Notes under the pieces: model-generated | Seen by the model: the letters and a program-made list of their open reading frames with translations, nothing else | Database searches by the model: none | What the model was told of the DNA's origin: nothing | Source: Calycina herbarum | Taxonomy: Eukaryota; Ascomycota; Leotiomycetes; Helotiales; Pezizellaceae | Assembly (NCBI GenBank): GCA_001414485.1 | Contig: LLEY01000291.1 | Coordinates: 1-48,675 of the forward strand | Length of the DNA stretch: 48,675 nucleotides | Reading direction: 5' to 3' | Shown here: positions 11,073-22,153 of the stretch, one piece after another | How the letters are laid out: every line of letters begins with the position of its first letter | Numbering within the stretch: the stretch's first letter is position 1 | Program-made: the position numbers and the translations under genes

Positions 11073-12278
11073 ACAAACGGGGGGGAAACTTGGGGGATAG
11101 GGGTTTTTTGTGTTAGATATTTTGACTGGTGGTTTTGGGGGCGTTTATACATTATGGGCGTTGGTTGTATCTGATAACATAGATGGCAAATACAAAAATT
11201 TTACCAATGGAGATTTTGGGTAGCCTATTGGGGTTTCTGGAGCGACGGGTTTGAGCATTGCCAAGGGGGGTAGTACAACGAGACACTGGAATTGATGGTC
11301 TGATTAAGGCAAGTGCTAGGCGTTTTTGGTGAGGGGTTTGGTTGAGTGCACGAGGTTTGAACAATGCTTATTCAAAAGAGTTTTTGTATCACTTCATAGC
11401 CACCACAACAACCGATTTTCTCCGGCCCCTATTCCCGACAGCAAGTGCTCACCAGAAAACGCCCCAAACGAAAAATGTCTCATGGCTGAACTCAGCTCGC
11501 GTATCATTTATCCATCTCTATTTTCCTCATTTTCTCACTCTACCTATCCTCATTTCAGCTCGCAGGAAGTTAGCCCCAAGAAATGTGGTTGAGGACGAAA
11601 GTAGTACTCGGGCCGAAAGATCCGATCTTTCATGGAAGATGGTATTTCTTGCTGCCCAATCCTCTCATCCGTTATCCCGGGAAACAAATCATATTGCTGG
11701 ATAGACGCACATGTTATGGGAATGTCTTATTTCTGTCCATAGTAGAGGGGAAATAATCTTTATCTGTTTCTCACGTCCATGATACATCACGGGAAGAGGA
11801 GTTGATTTGCTGGCTTCCCACCGGAAGGATAAGCGATCCACTCATCTTTTACCCCGCCGCGGGGATATTTAGCTAGTCTTGGTTACACCACTTCTAGTAT
11901 CATCGGAACACCTCCAACCATTGAATTCCCGTTGTTCCTCGTCCTTGCTTTTTCTACATAGGTCTTTCTCTCTCCCTTTTTGTTACACGAAGAGTTCTCA
12001 ACATCTTTGCAAATTTCAGGTTCTGACTTCTAAAGATTGCTTTGCTTTGCATCTAGAGCTTCGCTGATAGACGACGGAGTTGAGTTCAGGAAATCAGCCT
12101 CACTTCTTGTGCTTCTTGTGCCACAAGCTATTTATCGATCGAGGACGTCAGTACTCGGGGAAAGCATAGCTTCAACCTCGAAGACAACACGAGCTTCCAA
12201 CAACTTTCTCATCCCAACATTAAACCATCAAACAAACACGCAATCAATCGGTCAACAACCCCCTATCAAACCATCAAG
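11073..12278. other. Intergenic region and probable 5' leader of the HAD gene
   Basis: 1.2 kb with no recognisable coding sequence. The first 250 bases are G- and T-rich, as expected for a 3' untranslated region. From about 11880 to 12278 the plus strand becomes rich in C and T (many TTTCTC, CCTC), and the last 40 bases read CAACCCCCTATCAAACCATCAAG, typical of a fungal leader before ATG. The small open frames here show no family resemblance. Confidence 0.5.
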
Positions 12279-13118
12279 ATGGCTCCCAAAGTTCGTCCCC
12301 CTCCACCCCCTCTTCCCCGAACCCCTCTTCCCCTCCCATCCACCCAATTCACCGCTCAGAACAAACCACTAACCCACTTTGCTGCACAGATCAACACAAT
12401 CCTCTTCGACTGCGACAACACCCTCGTCCTCTCCGAAGAGCTCGCATTCGAAGCCTGCGCCGACCTCGCAAACGAGATCCTCGCCTCCCGCAACATCCCC
12501 GACCGCTATACCGGACCGGTCCTACTCGCCGAATTCGTCGGTCAAAACTTCCGCGGCATGATGGTCTCCCTTAAGGCAAAATACAAATACGAGATGGATG
12601 AGGATGAGTTACAAACCTACGTTCTCAAAGAGGAAGATAAAGTTATTGCGAAACTCAAGGAGAAGTTACGGCCTTGTGTTAGTGTTGATGACGTTCTTAT
12701 GAAATTGGAGAAGGAGGGAGCTTATTTGATGAGTGTTGTTTCTAGTTCGGCGTTGAGGAGGGTGAAGGCTAGTATTGAGAAGGTGGGGCAGGATAAGTAC
12801 TTCAATCCCGACCATGTTTTTAGCGCTGCTACTAGTCTTCCGAAGCCGACGAGTAAGCCTGATCCTGCTATCTATCTTCACGCTATGGAGGTACTTGGTA
12901 AGAAGGCGGAGGAATGCGTCGCTGTGGAAGATAGTAAGAGTGGTGCTACTGCGGCGTTCCGGGCGCATATCAAGACTATTGGGTACACGGGCAGTTACGA
13001 GGCTCATGAAGAGAAGAAGATGAGGAAGGTTCTGGAGGATGCGGGGTGTGTGGTTGTTATGAAGGATTGGACAGAGTTTGAGGGGTGTTTGGAGAAGATT
13101 CAGAAGGGTGAGGTTTAG
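12279..13118 (+). CDS. HAD-superfamily hydrolase (phosphoglycolate/sugar-phosphatase-like)
   Basis: A single exon of 279 codons. HAD enzymes hydrolyse phosphate esters through an aspartyl-phosphate. Motif I is FDCDNTLV, nucleophile Asp44 and acid/base Asp46; motif II is VVSSS (Ser155-157 region); motif III Lys is Lys193 in TSKPDP; motif IV is VEDSKSG with Glu217/Asp218. All catalytic positions are therefore present. The helical cap between motifs I and II (about 55-140) makes it a C1-cap member, like beta-phosphoglucomutase and phosphoglycolate phosphatases. The first 35 residues are proline-rich and precede the domain. The substrate cannot be read from sequence. Codons in the first third are strongly C-ending, later ones less so. 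Confidence 0.9.
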   Translation: MAPKVRPPPPPLPRTPLPLPSTQFTAQNKPLTHFAAQINTILFDCDNTLVLSEELAFEACADLANEILASRNIPDRYTGPVLLAEFVGQNFRGMMVSLKAKYKYEMDEDELQTYVLKEEDKVIAKLKEKLRPCVSVDDVLMKLEKEGAYLMSVVSSSALRRVKASIEKVGQDKYFNPDHVFSAATSLPKPTSKPDPAIYLHAMEVLGKKAEECVAVEDSKSGATAAFRAHIKTIGYTGSYEAHEEKKMRKVLEDAGCVVVMKDWTEFEGCLEKIQKGEV

Positions 13119-14330
13119 AGAGCTCCTGATTTCTCGTTTTTTTAATTGGTATTTTCTTGAGGGGAGCGAGAAAGGTGTGTACTTTTGGGAATATAGTACT
13201 GATGGGATTTTCTTTCTTCGGGTGGTTTAGATGCGAAGGGTGAGAGTGGCCGTCTATGATGTCGAGACGATTATTCATGACGATCGATGGAAAATAGGTG
13301 TGGGAGATGGCTATGGGACTCTGCAGAGGGGAAGTGCAAGTGTGAGTGAGCATGGGGAATGGGGAATGGGGAGTGGATAAAAAAATGGTGTCGTTCATTT
13401 TGAAAATTTTGAGGCATTCTTTACTTTACTTCTTTACATTTTTCACTCGAGTTTTTCTCGCTATTTCTTCTAGAGTATATCCTTAAACCTTGTTACCTTG
13501 CTACTTCGGCATCAAGAGATTTTTGGGTTTGCCTAGATCAATAGACCTCTTTATATACATACAAGATTAAACGCAGTGGTTGTATTCTCGTCTGAGTTGT
13601 GAGAGAAGCCGAGGTGAGAATTGGCTTCTTTCCTGTTAAGACCATGGGACAGGAATTCGTTACTGGTCAAGAACAGAATGCCAGCTATTTTCTTCTCTGG
13701 ATATCCGAGTAAGACTTGGAAAAGTAACTTGATTATCCTAAACAAGTAGGATAATTGGAGCAATGAGAAGCCCGTTCTCTTAGAAGTGTTGGAACAAGTG
13801 TAAAGGGAGAGTCTCTCAGGCCAACAGTTACGAATTCCTGCAGTCCCTTGTGGGGGATAATAAAAGCTTTGTGGATATGCCAAGTACTGGAATGGAGGTG
13901 GAGACGGAGGGGAGAGTCATTCCGTTGGCTTTTATGAGGAGGGGGTAGACTCGTTGTAGATTTCAAAGAGTTAGTAAAGGAGTGTTGGTATGACTTGGTC
14001 ATAAATCTGTTGGTTGCATATGCGTATTGTATTCTCTGTGGCTATTCTAGGTTCACGAAGTACGACTATTTATGCTTGTGCTAGCGTAGTGCTAGCGTGC
14101 TAGTCACGTGGATGGATATGAGTCAGAGGCTCATTCACCCATATAACGACAAGGAGGAATGATGGAACTATTTAATTCGTGGAAGATGAAAAGAAGCTGA
14201 ATCAAGTCTACCGAGCAGAAACGTAAACAAGACATGCCATTATTTTGGTTATCTCTTTCAAAAAGATACGCCGTACGTGGGGCCTAACTAGCGTGTAAAG
14301 TAACAACTTATGCAAAACACCCTTCTAGTA
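13119..14330. other. Gene-poor stretch between the HAD gene and the MITE
   Basis: 1.2 kb without a gene I can support. A 110-codon minus-strand frame (13551-13883) lacks family features and is not called. A short direct repeat of TGCTAGCG lies around 14081-14099, just before a CACGTG. Base composition is ordinary, so RIP does not appear to have reached this far. Confidence 0.5.
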
Positions 14331-14511
14331 TCTCGTCCAATGCTGAGAAGGCCATCTCAAAACCGTGCACTCCAAGTGGCGCAAGAGTGGGTAAAAAAAA
14401 GGGAGACTTTTTAAGGGCATCAACCTCATTACAGTACGTGCACATGGCCTAAAATGCTGTTTCTACTTTTGGTGCACGGCTTTGAAACGGCCTTCTCAGC
14501 ATTGGAAGAGA
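14331..14511. mobile_element. MITE (Tc1/mariner type), 181 bp
   Basis: Long terminal inverted repeats of about 40 bases: the left end from TCTCGTCCAATGCTGAGAAG to GTGCAC (14331-14371) is matched by the reverse complement of 14471-14511 with few mismatches. Both ends are flanked by TA (14329-14330 and 14512-14513), the duplication typical of Tc1/mariner/pogo transposition. The 100-base interior has no coding capacity. It keeps many CA and TG steps, so it is not RIP-mutated, as expected for a repeat this short. It sits 280 bases left of the RIP block. Confidence 0.85.
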
Positions 14512-14793
14512 TAAAAAAATCAGAAGCTTTTTTCCCAAGAACATTCGTAGGGTTTAGATTTTGATTTTATTCTATTATTTGTAGATGAATATAATAAACA
14601 GTTCATAAATTCTATGCTATTCATAGGTTACCGACTAATAGACTGGATAAGTACATTCGCTATTAGCAAGTCACCTATAAAGAAACATTTACTATTTATA
14701 AACTATCTACAAGGACCATCGAACCAGCTAACCAGCTAAGGGCGCTAACAAGATATAGTATTTCGTTAAGAAGTGATATATAGTTTTCCCTTA
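14512..14793. other. AT-rich shoulder with an imperfect inverted repeat
   Basis: Transition zone between normal DNA and the RIP block. ATAGGT...CTAATAG at 14623-14641 is partly mirrored at 14660-14678, and the flanking 25 bases on each side also show weak inverted similarity. The right arm (GCAAGTCACCTATAAAG) resembles the TIR motif of pogo-1 (GCGAGTCGCCTATATAAG) about 140 bases further on. This may be a degraded pogo-related fragment; no gene is present. Confidence 0.4.
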
Positions 14794-14849
14794 ACGTGTT
14801 TCACAAGCGAGTCGCCTATATAAGCGGGTCGCCTACTTTCCTCGTTATA

Positions 14850-15921
14850 TACTATGTACTACCTTTAAATCATAATAGCTTAACACTATAACGTTTAATT
14901 ACCTTCTTAAGAAGCTAATATTATTTTAGTAACCTAAGAACTTGAAAATAACGCGTTATTAACTAAATAAAGCGTTATAAAGATTTACTATATTTCTTAA
15001 AAGACTCTCTCTAATCGACGCGCTAGAAAGCCTTTATAACGCGATTGCTAGCCTAATTCGAAAAAGCTTATAAAGCTAGAGGAGGAGGTAATAGTTAGAT
15101 ATATATTAGAGTTAGATTCGTAAAGGGTTTCGCTTATAAGAGATATAGTATAAGATATAGCTAATAATCTATTAAGAGTGCGATAGAAAGTCTATAGGTA
15201 GAAACTAGCCGGATAACTTTATAAAACGTATACCTAAGCTTAAAACTCGATAGAGTCGTTTATACGATCGTTAGTAAGCTTTAACTAAGGATCCGCGAGT
15301 TATTAGTCTATAGTTTACGCTTATATAGTCTATTAAAGAGAAATATAGTATTTAAGATAAGGATATTTATAAATTTAACGAAAGTAGCTTTATAATAGGA
15401 GTTATTTCGTTCTAACTTATTATTATAAGCTTAGAAACGTGTAAGAAGCGAAAGTAAGTTTAGCTAGGTAATTATAAGTAGGTTATAGTTATTTAGAGAG
15501 TTAATATAATAGAATAGATAATCCTACTATTTATTATATTCGTAGGTAAAGTACTTATTTCTACCTAGTACTAAAACATATATATACTATATAATTAAGT
15601 AATTAAGATTAGTAATAATAGTTAGATAAATAATAAGCTTAGAGTTATATAGTTAAAGTATTTTAATAAGTATATAAAGGTATAAAGTATAAGAGGATAT
15701 CGTTTGTTAATTATTAATAGTAATAAAAGCTATAACTCGCTTAAATTCTAGTAACTTTATAAAGACTTAAATATTATTACTCTTTATATACCTTTATACT
15801 TATTATATCTACTATAGCTGCTTAATATAGTCTACTTCTTACTATTAAAGCGAGCGTATAGAGCTGAGATATTAGGCTTAGTATAGAATTATATTAATTA
15901 TATTACTAAAGAAACCTTTCT
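14850..15921 (+). pseudogene. Pogo-1 transposase, N-terminal and central part (decayed)
   Basis: This is the left portion of the interrupted pogo-1 interior. Composition is extreme: in 15001-15060 there are no CA steps, one TG and six CG. All frames are full of TAG and TAA, so the transposase cannot be read continuously; its identity follows from position inside the TIRs and from the recognisable C-terminal part beyond the insertion. It ends at the TTTCT target site (15917-15921) where LTR-A inserted. Confidence 0.55.
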
Positions 15922-16240
15922 TATAATAGTACGAAACAGATAATACTATAAAAGAGGTATATAGAAGTACGTTCTATAGAATAACATACTTAAATACTAG
16001 GCTCTAAATACAAAGGAAAAGATTAAATTAACCTTTCCTAATACTAAGAGTAAGAGTATCTATATATAAAAGAGTTTAGATAATAATAATAGACTCGGAG
16101 GTCTAAACCGGATATTCTAATACTCGAATATATAACTCTTATATTCTATATAACTCTTAGCATTCCTATACTCTAAACCGTATCCTATCTAGTACGTATA
16201 TAACCTTAGTAACTCTTATTCTTAATAGTAGGCTATTATA
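15922..16240 (-). repeat. LTR-A left (3') LTR
   Basis: 319 bp, matching 37841-38159 with mostly transition differences. Ends are TATAATAG/CTATTATA. The target-site copy TTTCT precedes it. The shared block around AAAGAGTT, GATAATAATAATAGACTCGG and CGGAGGTCTAAACCGG is nearly unchanged. Confidence 0.92.
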
Positions 16241-16558
16241 TCCCTCTCTCTTAAAAAAGACTCGTCTCTAAGGCTTTGTATTATAGCCGGGGTAGTATCG
16301 GGGTTTGTTTTTAGTAGTAACTTAGTTATTAGTTCTTATCTATCTTCTATACTTAGATCTATTCGGAGAGGAGTTAGAGCAGTCCTAGTTCGTCTAGATA
16401 TTTAGTATAGAAGTCTCTTAGAAGGTGTAGTAAACCTTGAAAATTATTAGTAGAATACTAGGTAGAGTCTATATCGTAACTAACCTATCTAACCTAGTAT
16501 TATAGTTATCTTCTAAAAAGTCTACTACTGAGAATTTCTTAAACTTCCTATTCTTATA

Positions 16559-18418
16559 ACGTAGTATACTAGAACCTCGTGATTATTAGAACCTCGTGAA
16601 TTTTTTCCTACTCTACTATTTTAAAATATAATAAAACTACTATAATATATTAAATTAATTAAAACTACTTAGAATCTAATAAACTAGATATATCTATAAC
16701 TTCTTAATACATCTATATATTATAACTAGTTTTTCTATAAGTGCTATAACGTCGCTGAGTCGTTTATCCTTTATCTTCTCTACTCTCTCTAGAGCGCTTA
16801 TTACGTCGAACCTACTCCTCTATATTCTTCTAAGCTAATCTGTCCTATATATCCTCTATAGTAAGTATACCTCCTTCTTAGACACGGGTATTTTTAGCCC
16901 TCCGGCGTTTACTAAGGGCTTTATTTACTATTCGAAGTATATAGACCTAGGCTAATAAGAGGGTTATCTTATAAGCTAATCGCTCTATACCTTTTATTAA
17001 CGAACGATTGTCTAGAAAATAGATATTAGTAAGCTTTCTTAGTAACGAGTAATACGATCTTTAATAAGAGTTGATTACGAAAGAGCTTTAGAAGAGTTAT
17101 AAGAAGTCTAGGAGACCTAAGAGGTAGCGTCGGTAGAGAGAGGTCTAGTAGGTATAGAAGTCTATAACTTAATATTAAGCTTTAAGATTATAGTCTAGGG
17201 TTCTAGAGATACTAGACCAGCTCTATAGAACTCAGCTTTAGTATTTTAAGTTATTATTAACTAGTTATAAGCTATATAAAACGTAAGAAAGAACTCGACC
17301 TTAGTAATATAGTTTATATAAGTCTTAATAAAGGTCTTAATTTAATACCTATATATACGTTTAAGAATACTAAAACACTTAACGTTGAGTAGCTAGGTTA
17401 GATAAGATAAATAAGAAAGTAGGCAAAGAGTAATAATGTTATATAACTTATAATACTCTTAGAATACTACTGATTTATAACTCTTATACCTATCTAGAAC
17501 TAATATTCGATATAGCTCTTTTATATAACTACGAGTATACTTATCGAAGTATTCTAGCTATTCTAAGCTCGTCTTATTATTAGTCTATCTATTACTAGTT
17601 AGTTTAATAACCTAGTTATTAGAAAGACCGCCCTTAGTATACTAACTAGTAAGGTGATTTTTCTCTTAAACTACTAAGAATAGAGAGATACTTAAACCCT
17701 CTCTATTAATATAGACAATTACTATAGCCTATTCCCGATTGCCTAGCTAGATAGTCTTACCTCTACTACGTCGATTAGCGTATATAATAACTATTCTAGT
17801 ATAGATAACATCTATTATAAAACTAGTATTATTAAAGTTATAGAAATCGTAGTCTTAGATTCTATATTTCGCTTATATATTCTCTACTAGTCGAAACCAC
17901 GTGCTAATTAGCTTAGGATCCTCGTATAAGGTTCTTTAGAAATCGTAAACGCGATTAAAACGTGTTTTTAGTTCTAGACGTTGTTATATAAATCGTTATA
18001 CCTAGTTCTTTCTAACGTGTTATCTTCTATACAACTTAAGTATATAATTTACTATATCTTCTACACTACCTAGCTAGGGTGTAAATTCTCTTATATCTAG
18101 ATTAAGTATATTTTAAATAATCACCTCCTCTTCTATTATAGTTATTTTATAATTTACTAGCTAGCGTTCGCTAAGAGTAGTTCAACTAGCTATTCTATTA
18201 GTAAGTATAGAATAAGAGACTCTATATAGCTTCGTAGCTTTACTACGGTTTATTCGTTTAGATAGTCGAATAGCTTTAATAGCTAGGATAATTCAAGCTT
18301 CTTAGGTTTAAGATTCTATTAGGTAGTTATTAAGAAAACGCGTGTTAAAGTTAGAGGTAGTAGAGTAGAGAAAAAATTCACGAGGTTCTAATAATTACAA
18401 GGTCCTAGTATACTACGT
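16559..18418 (-). mobile_element. Pogo-2: second Fot1/pogo-type transposon, inserted in LTR-A
   Basis: Terminal inverted repeats of about 45 bases begin ACGTAGTATACTAG and contain two copies of AGAACCTCGTGA at 16559-16605; the mirror copy lies at 18372-18418. TA (in a TATA context) flanks both ends (16557-16558, 18419-18420). Length is 1860 bp, as expected for the family and almost identical to the deduced 1850 bp of pogo-1, although the TIR sequence differs. The transposase runs on the minus strand. It sits just inside the left LTR of LTR-A, about 320 bases from it. Confidence 0.9.
16700..18350 (-). pseudogene. Pogo-2 transposase (decayed)
   Basis: On the minus strand, the segment at about 18280-18190 reads as a Psq-type helix-turn-helix (KAIRLSKRI, SKATKLYRVSYS, LTNRI). 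Near 17870-17690 there is the start of the DDE domain: a DYDFYNF segment followed by what should be the catalytic D-E-T-G-F, here with Asp changed to Asn (G-to-A), then GNREQAIVIVYINREGLSI. TAG and TAA stops, matching mutated CAG/CAA/TGG codons, interrupt the frame throughout. Non-functional. Confidence 0.75.
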
Positions 18419-18420
18419 TA

Positions 18421-21290
18421 TACCTTAAACGATTTCTAGGGGTAGCTCTAGAGCTTCTTATCTAAGTAGAGAGGTATTCGAATCTTTAGATAGTACGTCT
18501 ATAACGAAAACATTATAGATTAATAATCCTTCTAAGAGTTTTAGTCTATAAGAGTATTCTATACGTTCTAGTATTTTAAAGAGTCTAGTCTACTGTTTAG
18601 CTAGCTTTCAGCTAGGTTAATTTATCTTAAGATTCTTAGTTAATAAGTAAACTCTATTACTAACGTCTTAGTCGATAGCTCTTCGGTGCTGATTCATACT
18701 ATCTTATATTCTCTACTAAGCTTTGCTTATATTATCTTTAGCTACGTTCTAGGCAGAGTATATATATATAGCTATCTTAACTGCCTTATTATAATTTAGT
18801 TGTTCCTAGGGAATAGAGATCCTAAGAGTATTCTAATCCTACGAGGTTTACGAATTCAGCTCGAACTTAAGCTAATAAGAGATTATACTAATAGACGAGT
18901 ATAGAAGAGTTATTTATACTCTATCTATAAGAGGGATTAACTCGCTCTAGTTATCCTAATAGTAGGTTATAAAAGGCCTTAGTCTCTAATCGATATATTA
19001 GTTTATAATCTCTGTCTAACTATCTATTTATTTATAATAAGCTATAGAGAGTTTAAGCTTAATACTAATAATACGATAGAATTCCGTCTAAAAAGCTAAG
19101 ACGAATTAAGGTCCTCTATTAGACGTAATCGATTCAGAGTAGTAACTAAAACAATAGATCTATTATATAAAAAGCTAGGCTAATCCTCTAGCGTCGATAG
19201 TAGAGTAGTAGAGTATAAACACTAAATCCTTTCTAAAGTAGTTAATAAATACTAGTATAGTATTATATCTATACTTATTCTTAGAAAATAACTTAAAGTC
19301 TATATATATATACTATATTAGATAATCTAGCACTAGTAGTAGATAGAGGAATCCTTATTATTTAGTCTATTAAAGATAAGAGTATCTATAAGCTTAGCAG
19401 TTAGCTATGTATAGTTTATAGTCTAAACCTATACTAACCTAGTAGTAGGTGAATACTAGTAACTAATATATCTTTCGAGTACTTAAATAAGTACTAGATA
19501 TTTAGTTATAGGCTTCCTAGATTAGATTTATATAGAGTTTGGTATTTCTTTTAATATAAAGCCGTTCTCTAAATAGAAGTAAATTATTAGACGAGATAGT
19601 ATAACTATTCTTAAGTTCTCTACGTTCCTTCTCAAATAATTATATATTAGCTATTCTTAGCTTCTAAATTAAATCTAATCTAGACTTAAGAATAATATCT
19701 AACTTAATTATAAAAAGGGATATTACTTAAAAGGTCTAAGTAAGGTTAGTGTTAATTTAGAAGTTAAGTCTAATAGGTCTAAGAAGAGTATATAAGCAGC
19801 TGTCTAACTTAACTTAATCTTATATTCTAATATCTTACTCCTATCTAGTTAGTATATCTACCTTTTAATTATTCTTTCTAGACGTAAATCAGATCTAGAA
19901 ATTAAAGTTAGAGAAGAATTCTATCTATTATACTTACTTAGAAGTAAGTAGCTTCGTTATTATAAAGTATTCTAAAGATCTATAGTCTAAGAAGACGTTA
20001 ATATAGTTCTAATATAATATAAGTTTAAGTTGCTATTTTCTAAACGCTTCTATAATTATAAATAGTTTCTTATTATAGATTTCCTAATTCGTTTTATATC
20101 TAACTAGGATATAGGAATAGAAACCTATAGAATACTAATAATTACTATATTATTAAGAGAATATACCTACTATTACTCTAGTAGAAGAGTCTATCTCTAG
20201 CTTCGTAGAATATTCAGAGTCGAAGTAGTATAAAGCTTAAACTAAGAGTAGCTAGGTCTATAATTCTTCGAAGGCTTCTTCGTATTCAAGTGTCTACTAA
20301 AATAGCTCTGAAGACTACGTTATAGTAGTTAAGGGTTTTACGATTTTACTAAAGTTCTTAATAAATTATCTATAGAATCTATAAAAGCCTAGATAAGACT
20401 TTATATCTGTTATAGTACTAGGTTAGACCTAGTTTTATAAAGGTTCTACTTTATTAAGGTCTACTTTAAGTCCTTTTATAGCTAATATATAACTAAGATA
20501 TTTAACTTAGGTAATACTAAATTCGCTCTTTTTAATATCTACTTAAAGTCTTACTTCTTAGAGCTAATTTAGAACTATCTTTACTTATTTCTTATAATCT
20601 TTAATATTATCTAAATAGATTAGTATATCGTCTAAGTAAGTAATATAGAAGTTATCTAGGTAGTTGATTAAGACGTTGTTTATATAATATTAGTAGGTAG
20701 CGAGTCTATTATAAAGTCTAAAAGGAAGGACTATATATTTATATATTCTATACCTAGTTCTAAATATAGTTATCTCTTCTAAGTCTAGGTCTATTTAAAT
20801 ATAATAGAAAGCTTAGTATATATCTAACTTAGTAAAGATCTTAGCTTTTCTTTGTTAGAGGTTGCACCCGTGAAGTGGTCTTAGTTGCCCAGCGACAGGT
20901 GGTGGCAATAGCAGTGGCATGATAGTAGCAATCTACGTAATACTCATGACGTAACACGTAATACTCATGGAGGACACGTAGCCACTTCTGTAGTATATAG
21001 AGAGGGTCGGGACTCTGGTTTAGAACAGCAGTTGTTCGTCCTTATACAAAGTCTACCTCTGTAGTTCAATTCACGAGTATTTACTACACGTCCTAACATT
21101 CTTAATCTTGAAAGGAGTTCGTTGATATAAGAAATCGAGTAGAGGTTGTTTTAGATAAGATATTTAGCTTCTAATAATTAATATAGAACCGTAGCTTATT
21201 ACTATTAGGCTTTTTAACGAAGAGTACTAGTAAGGTAAAAGGACTATTACTATTAATAATAAATCCTTTATTTAAATTATCTATAAGATA
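18421..21290 (-). pseudogene. LTR-A pol (RT, RNase H, integrase) remnants
   Basis: Reading leftward from 21280, the minus strand gives a gypsy reverse transcriptase start (GFI, then SPF...VLFVKKP), is interrupted by solo LTR-1 at 21098-20853, and resumes to LPFxLxN..AT (about 20710-20670) and the catalytic YLDDILIY box (about 20640-20615). The RT active-site YLDD is intact at sequence level although surrounding codons are stopped. The remainder to 18421 has the size of RNase H plus integrase but is too mutated for me to mark domains. Stops are TAG and TAA. Confidence 0.75.
20853..21098 (+). mobile_element. Solo LTR-1 (246 bp) inside the LTR-A reverse transcriptase
   Basis: It starts TGTTAG and ends CTAACA (perfect 6-base inverted ends) and is flanked by TTCTT on both sides (20848-20852, 21099-21103). 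Removing it and one TTCTT rejoins the reverse-transcriptase reading of LTR-A. Unlike its surroundings it is rich in CA, TG and GG and so shows little RIP. No second copy or internal region is present in the window, so it represents LTR-LTR recombination of an element family not otherwise seen here. A TATATAG stretch at about 20995 could be its promoter. Confidence 0.9.
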
Positions 21291-21686
21291 CTCTTTTGTT
21301 GTTTATAGCTCTACGGTTAACTGTTAATATAGAGAGAAGTAGGAGGTAGGAAGAGGTTTATTTAAAGTAATTTTATAGTTATATATATAGTAAGAGAGAA
21401 GTTTATCTAAGGCTACTTTTAAGAATATATCTTAGAACAACGAGTAATATTAAGAGAGTCGGGACTATATCAGATCTGTAGTTTCAGTGTTATCTAAGAG
21501 TAGAGCTAATCTTTCGTTAATAATCTAATCTAATTCGTAGATACTTATTATAAAGAACTTAGTATTAGGTCGCTTTATATTAAAATATAAAGTATTTATA
21601 CTTATTTTACTAATAAAAGAGTATAGAGTCTAATCTATCTAAGCTATACTAGTAGGTTAGAGGGTATTTAGAGTAGAGTTAGAGAG
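21104..21686 (-). pseudogene. LTR-A pol, upstream part (start of RT and probable protease)
   Basis: Segment of LTR-A between the two solo LTRs. Its left 180 bases are the beginning of the reverse transcriptase on the minus strand; the remainder should be the protease and linker by position but I cannot read a DSG/DTG active site. Composition is RIP-like, in contrast to both flanking solo LTRs. Confidence 0.5.
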
Positions 21687-22148
21687 TGTCACGAATCATG
21701 TGTCAGCACGTGACGAAGTGAAGTCCAGGCGACGCCCTGACAGGACAAGCACTATTGTAACCCTGGAAGAAAGAAAGGATTGGATGTGGTAGGACATACA
21801 ATTCTAGGATCTCATTACAGTTATATCACGTGACTCGGTTAGGAGCAGTCAGGTGATGGAGTCCAGTTTTGAGGAGCCCTGGAAATGGAGTCGGACTCCA
21901 TTTTCGAGACTCCTGCTAAGGAGGACTCTAACATAAACGAAGGTTCTATATAAGACTAGCACGTCTGCTATTTAGATAGGAGCTTCGTACTCAACTTTAG
22001 TTATCAATCTTATCATCTTGTTTAACATCTTTGATACAAGTAACGAGTTCACTTCTAAGTGAACAATTCGGCGCATCTGTACTTCTTACCTACATACCAA
22101 CCTTCGAGACTTAGTCATCTTTGTTTAGTTCGTTTGAGTTTCGTTACA
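21687..22148 (+). mobile_element. Solo LTR-2 (462 bp), same family as LTR-B
   Basis: Starts TGTCACGAATC, ends GTTTCGTTACA, and is flanked by GAGAG on both sides (21682-21686, 22149-22153). Its last 150 bases (TAGGAGCTTCGTACTCAACT onward) correspond in reverse complement to the LTRs of LTR-B, so it is the same family in opposite orientation; the first 250 bases are more diverged. It contains a TATA-like box (TCTATATAAG, about 21945). It is much less RIP-mutated than LTR-A around it. Confidence 0.88.
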
Positions 22149-22153
22149 GAGAG

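Noticed and set aside
5104..13118. Secondary-metabolite or non-self-recognition gene cluster (HET, MFS, MARVEL, HAD)
   Set aside because: No polyketide, peptide or terpene synthase or pathway regulator is present; the genes look like unrelated neighbours.
13551..13883. 110-codon minus-strand ORF
   Set aside because: No domain, no splice context, and an overlapping frame of similar length; not enough support.
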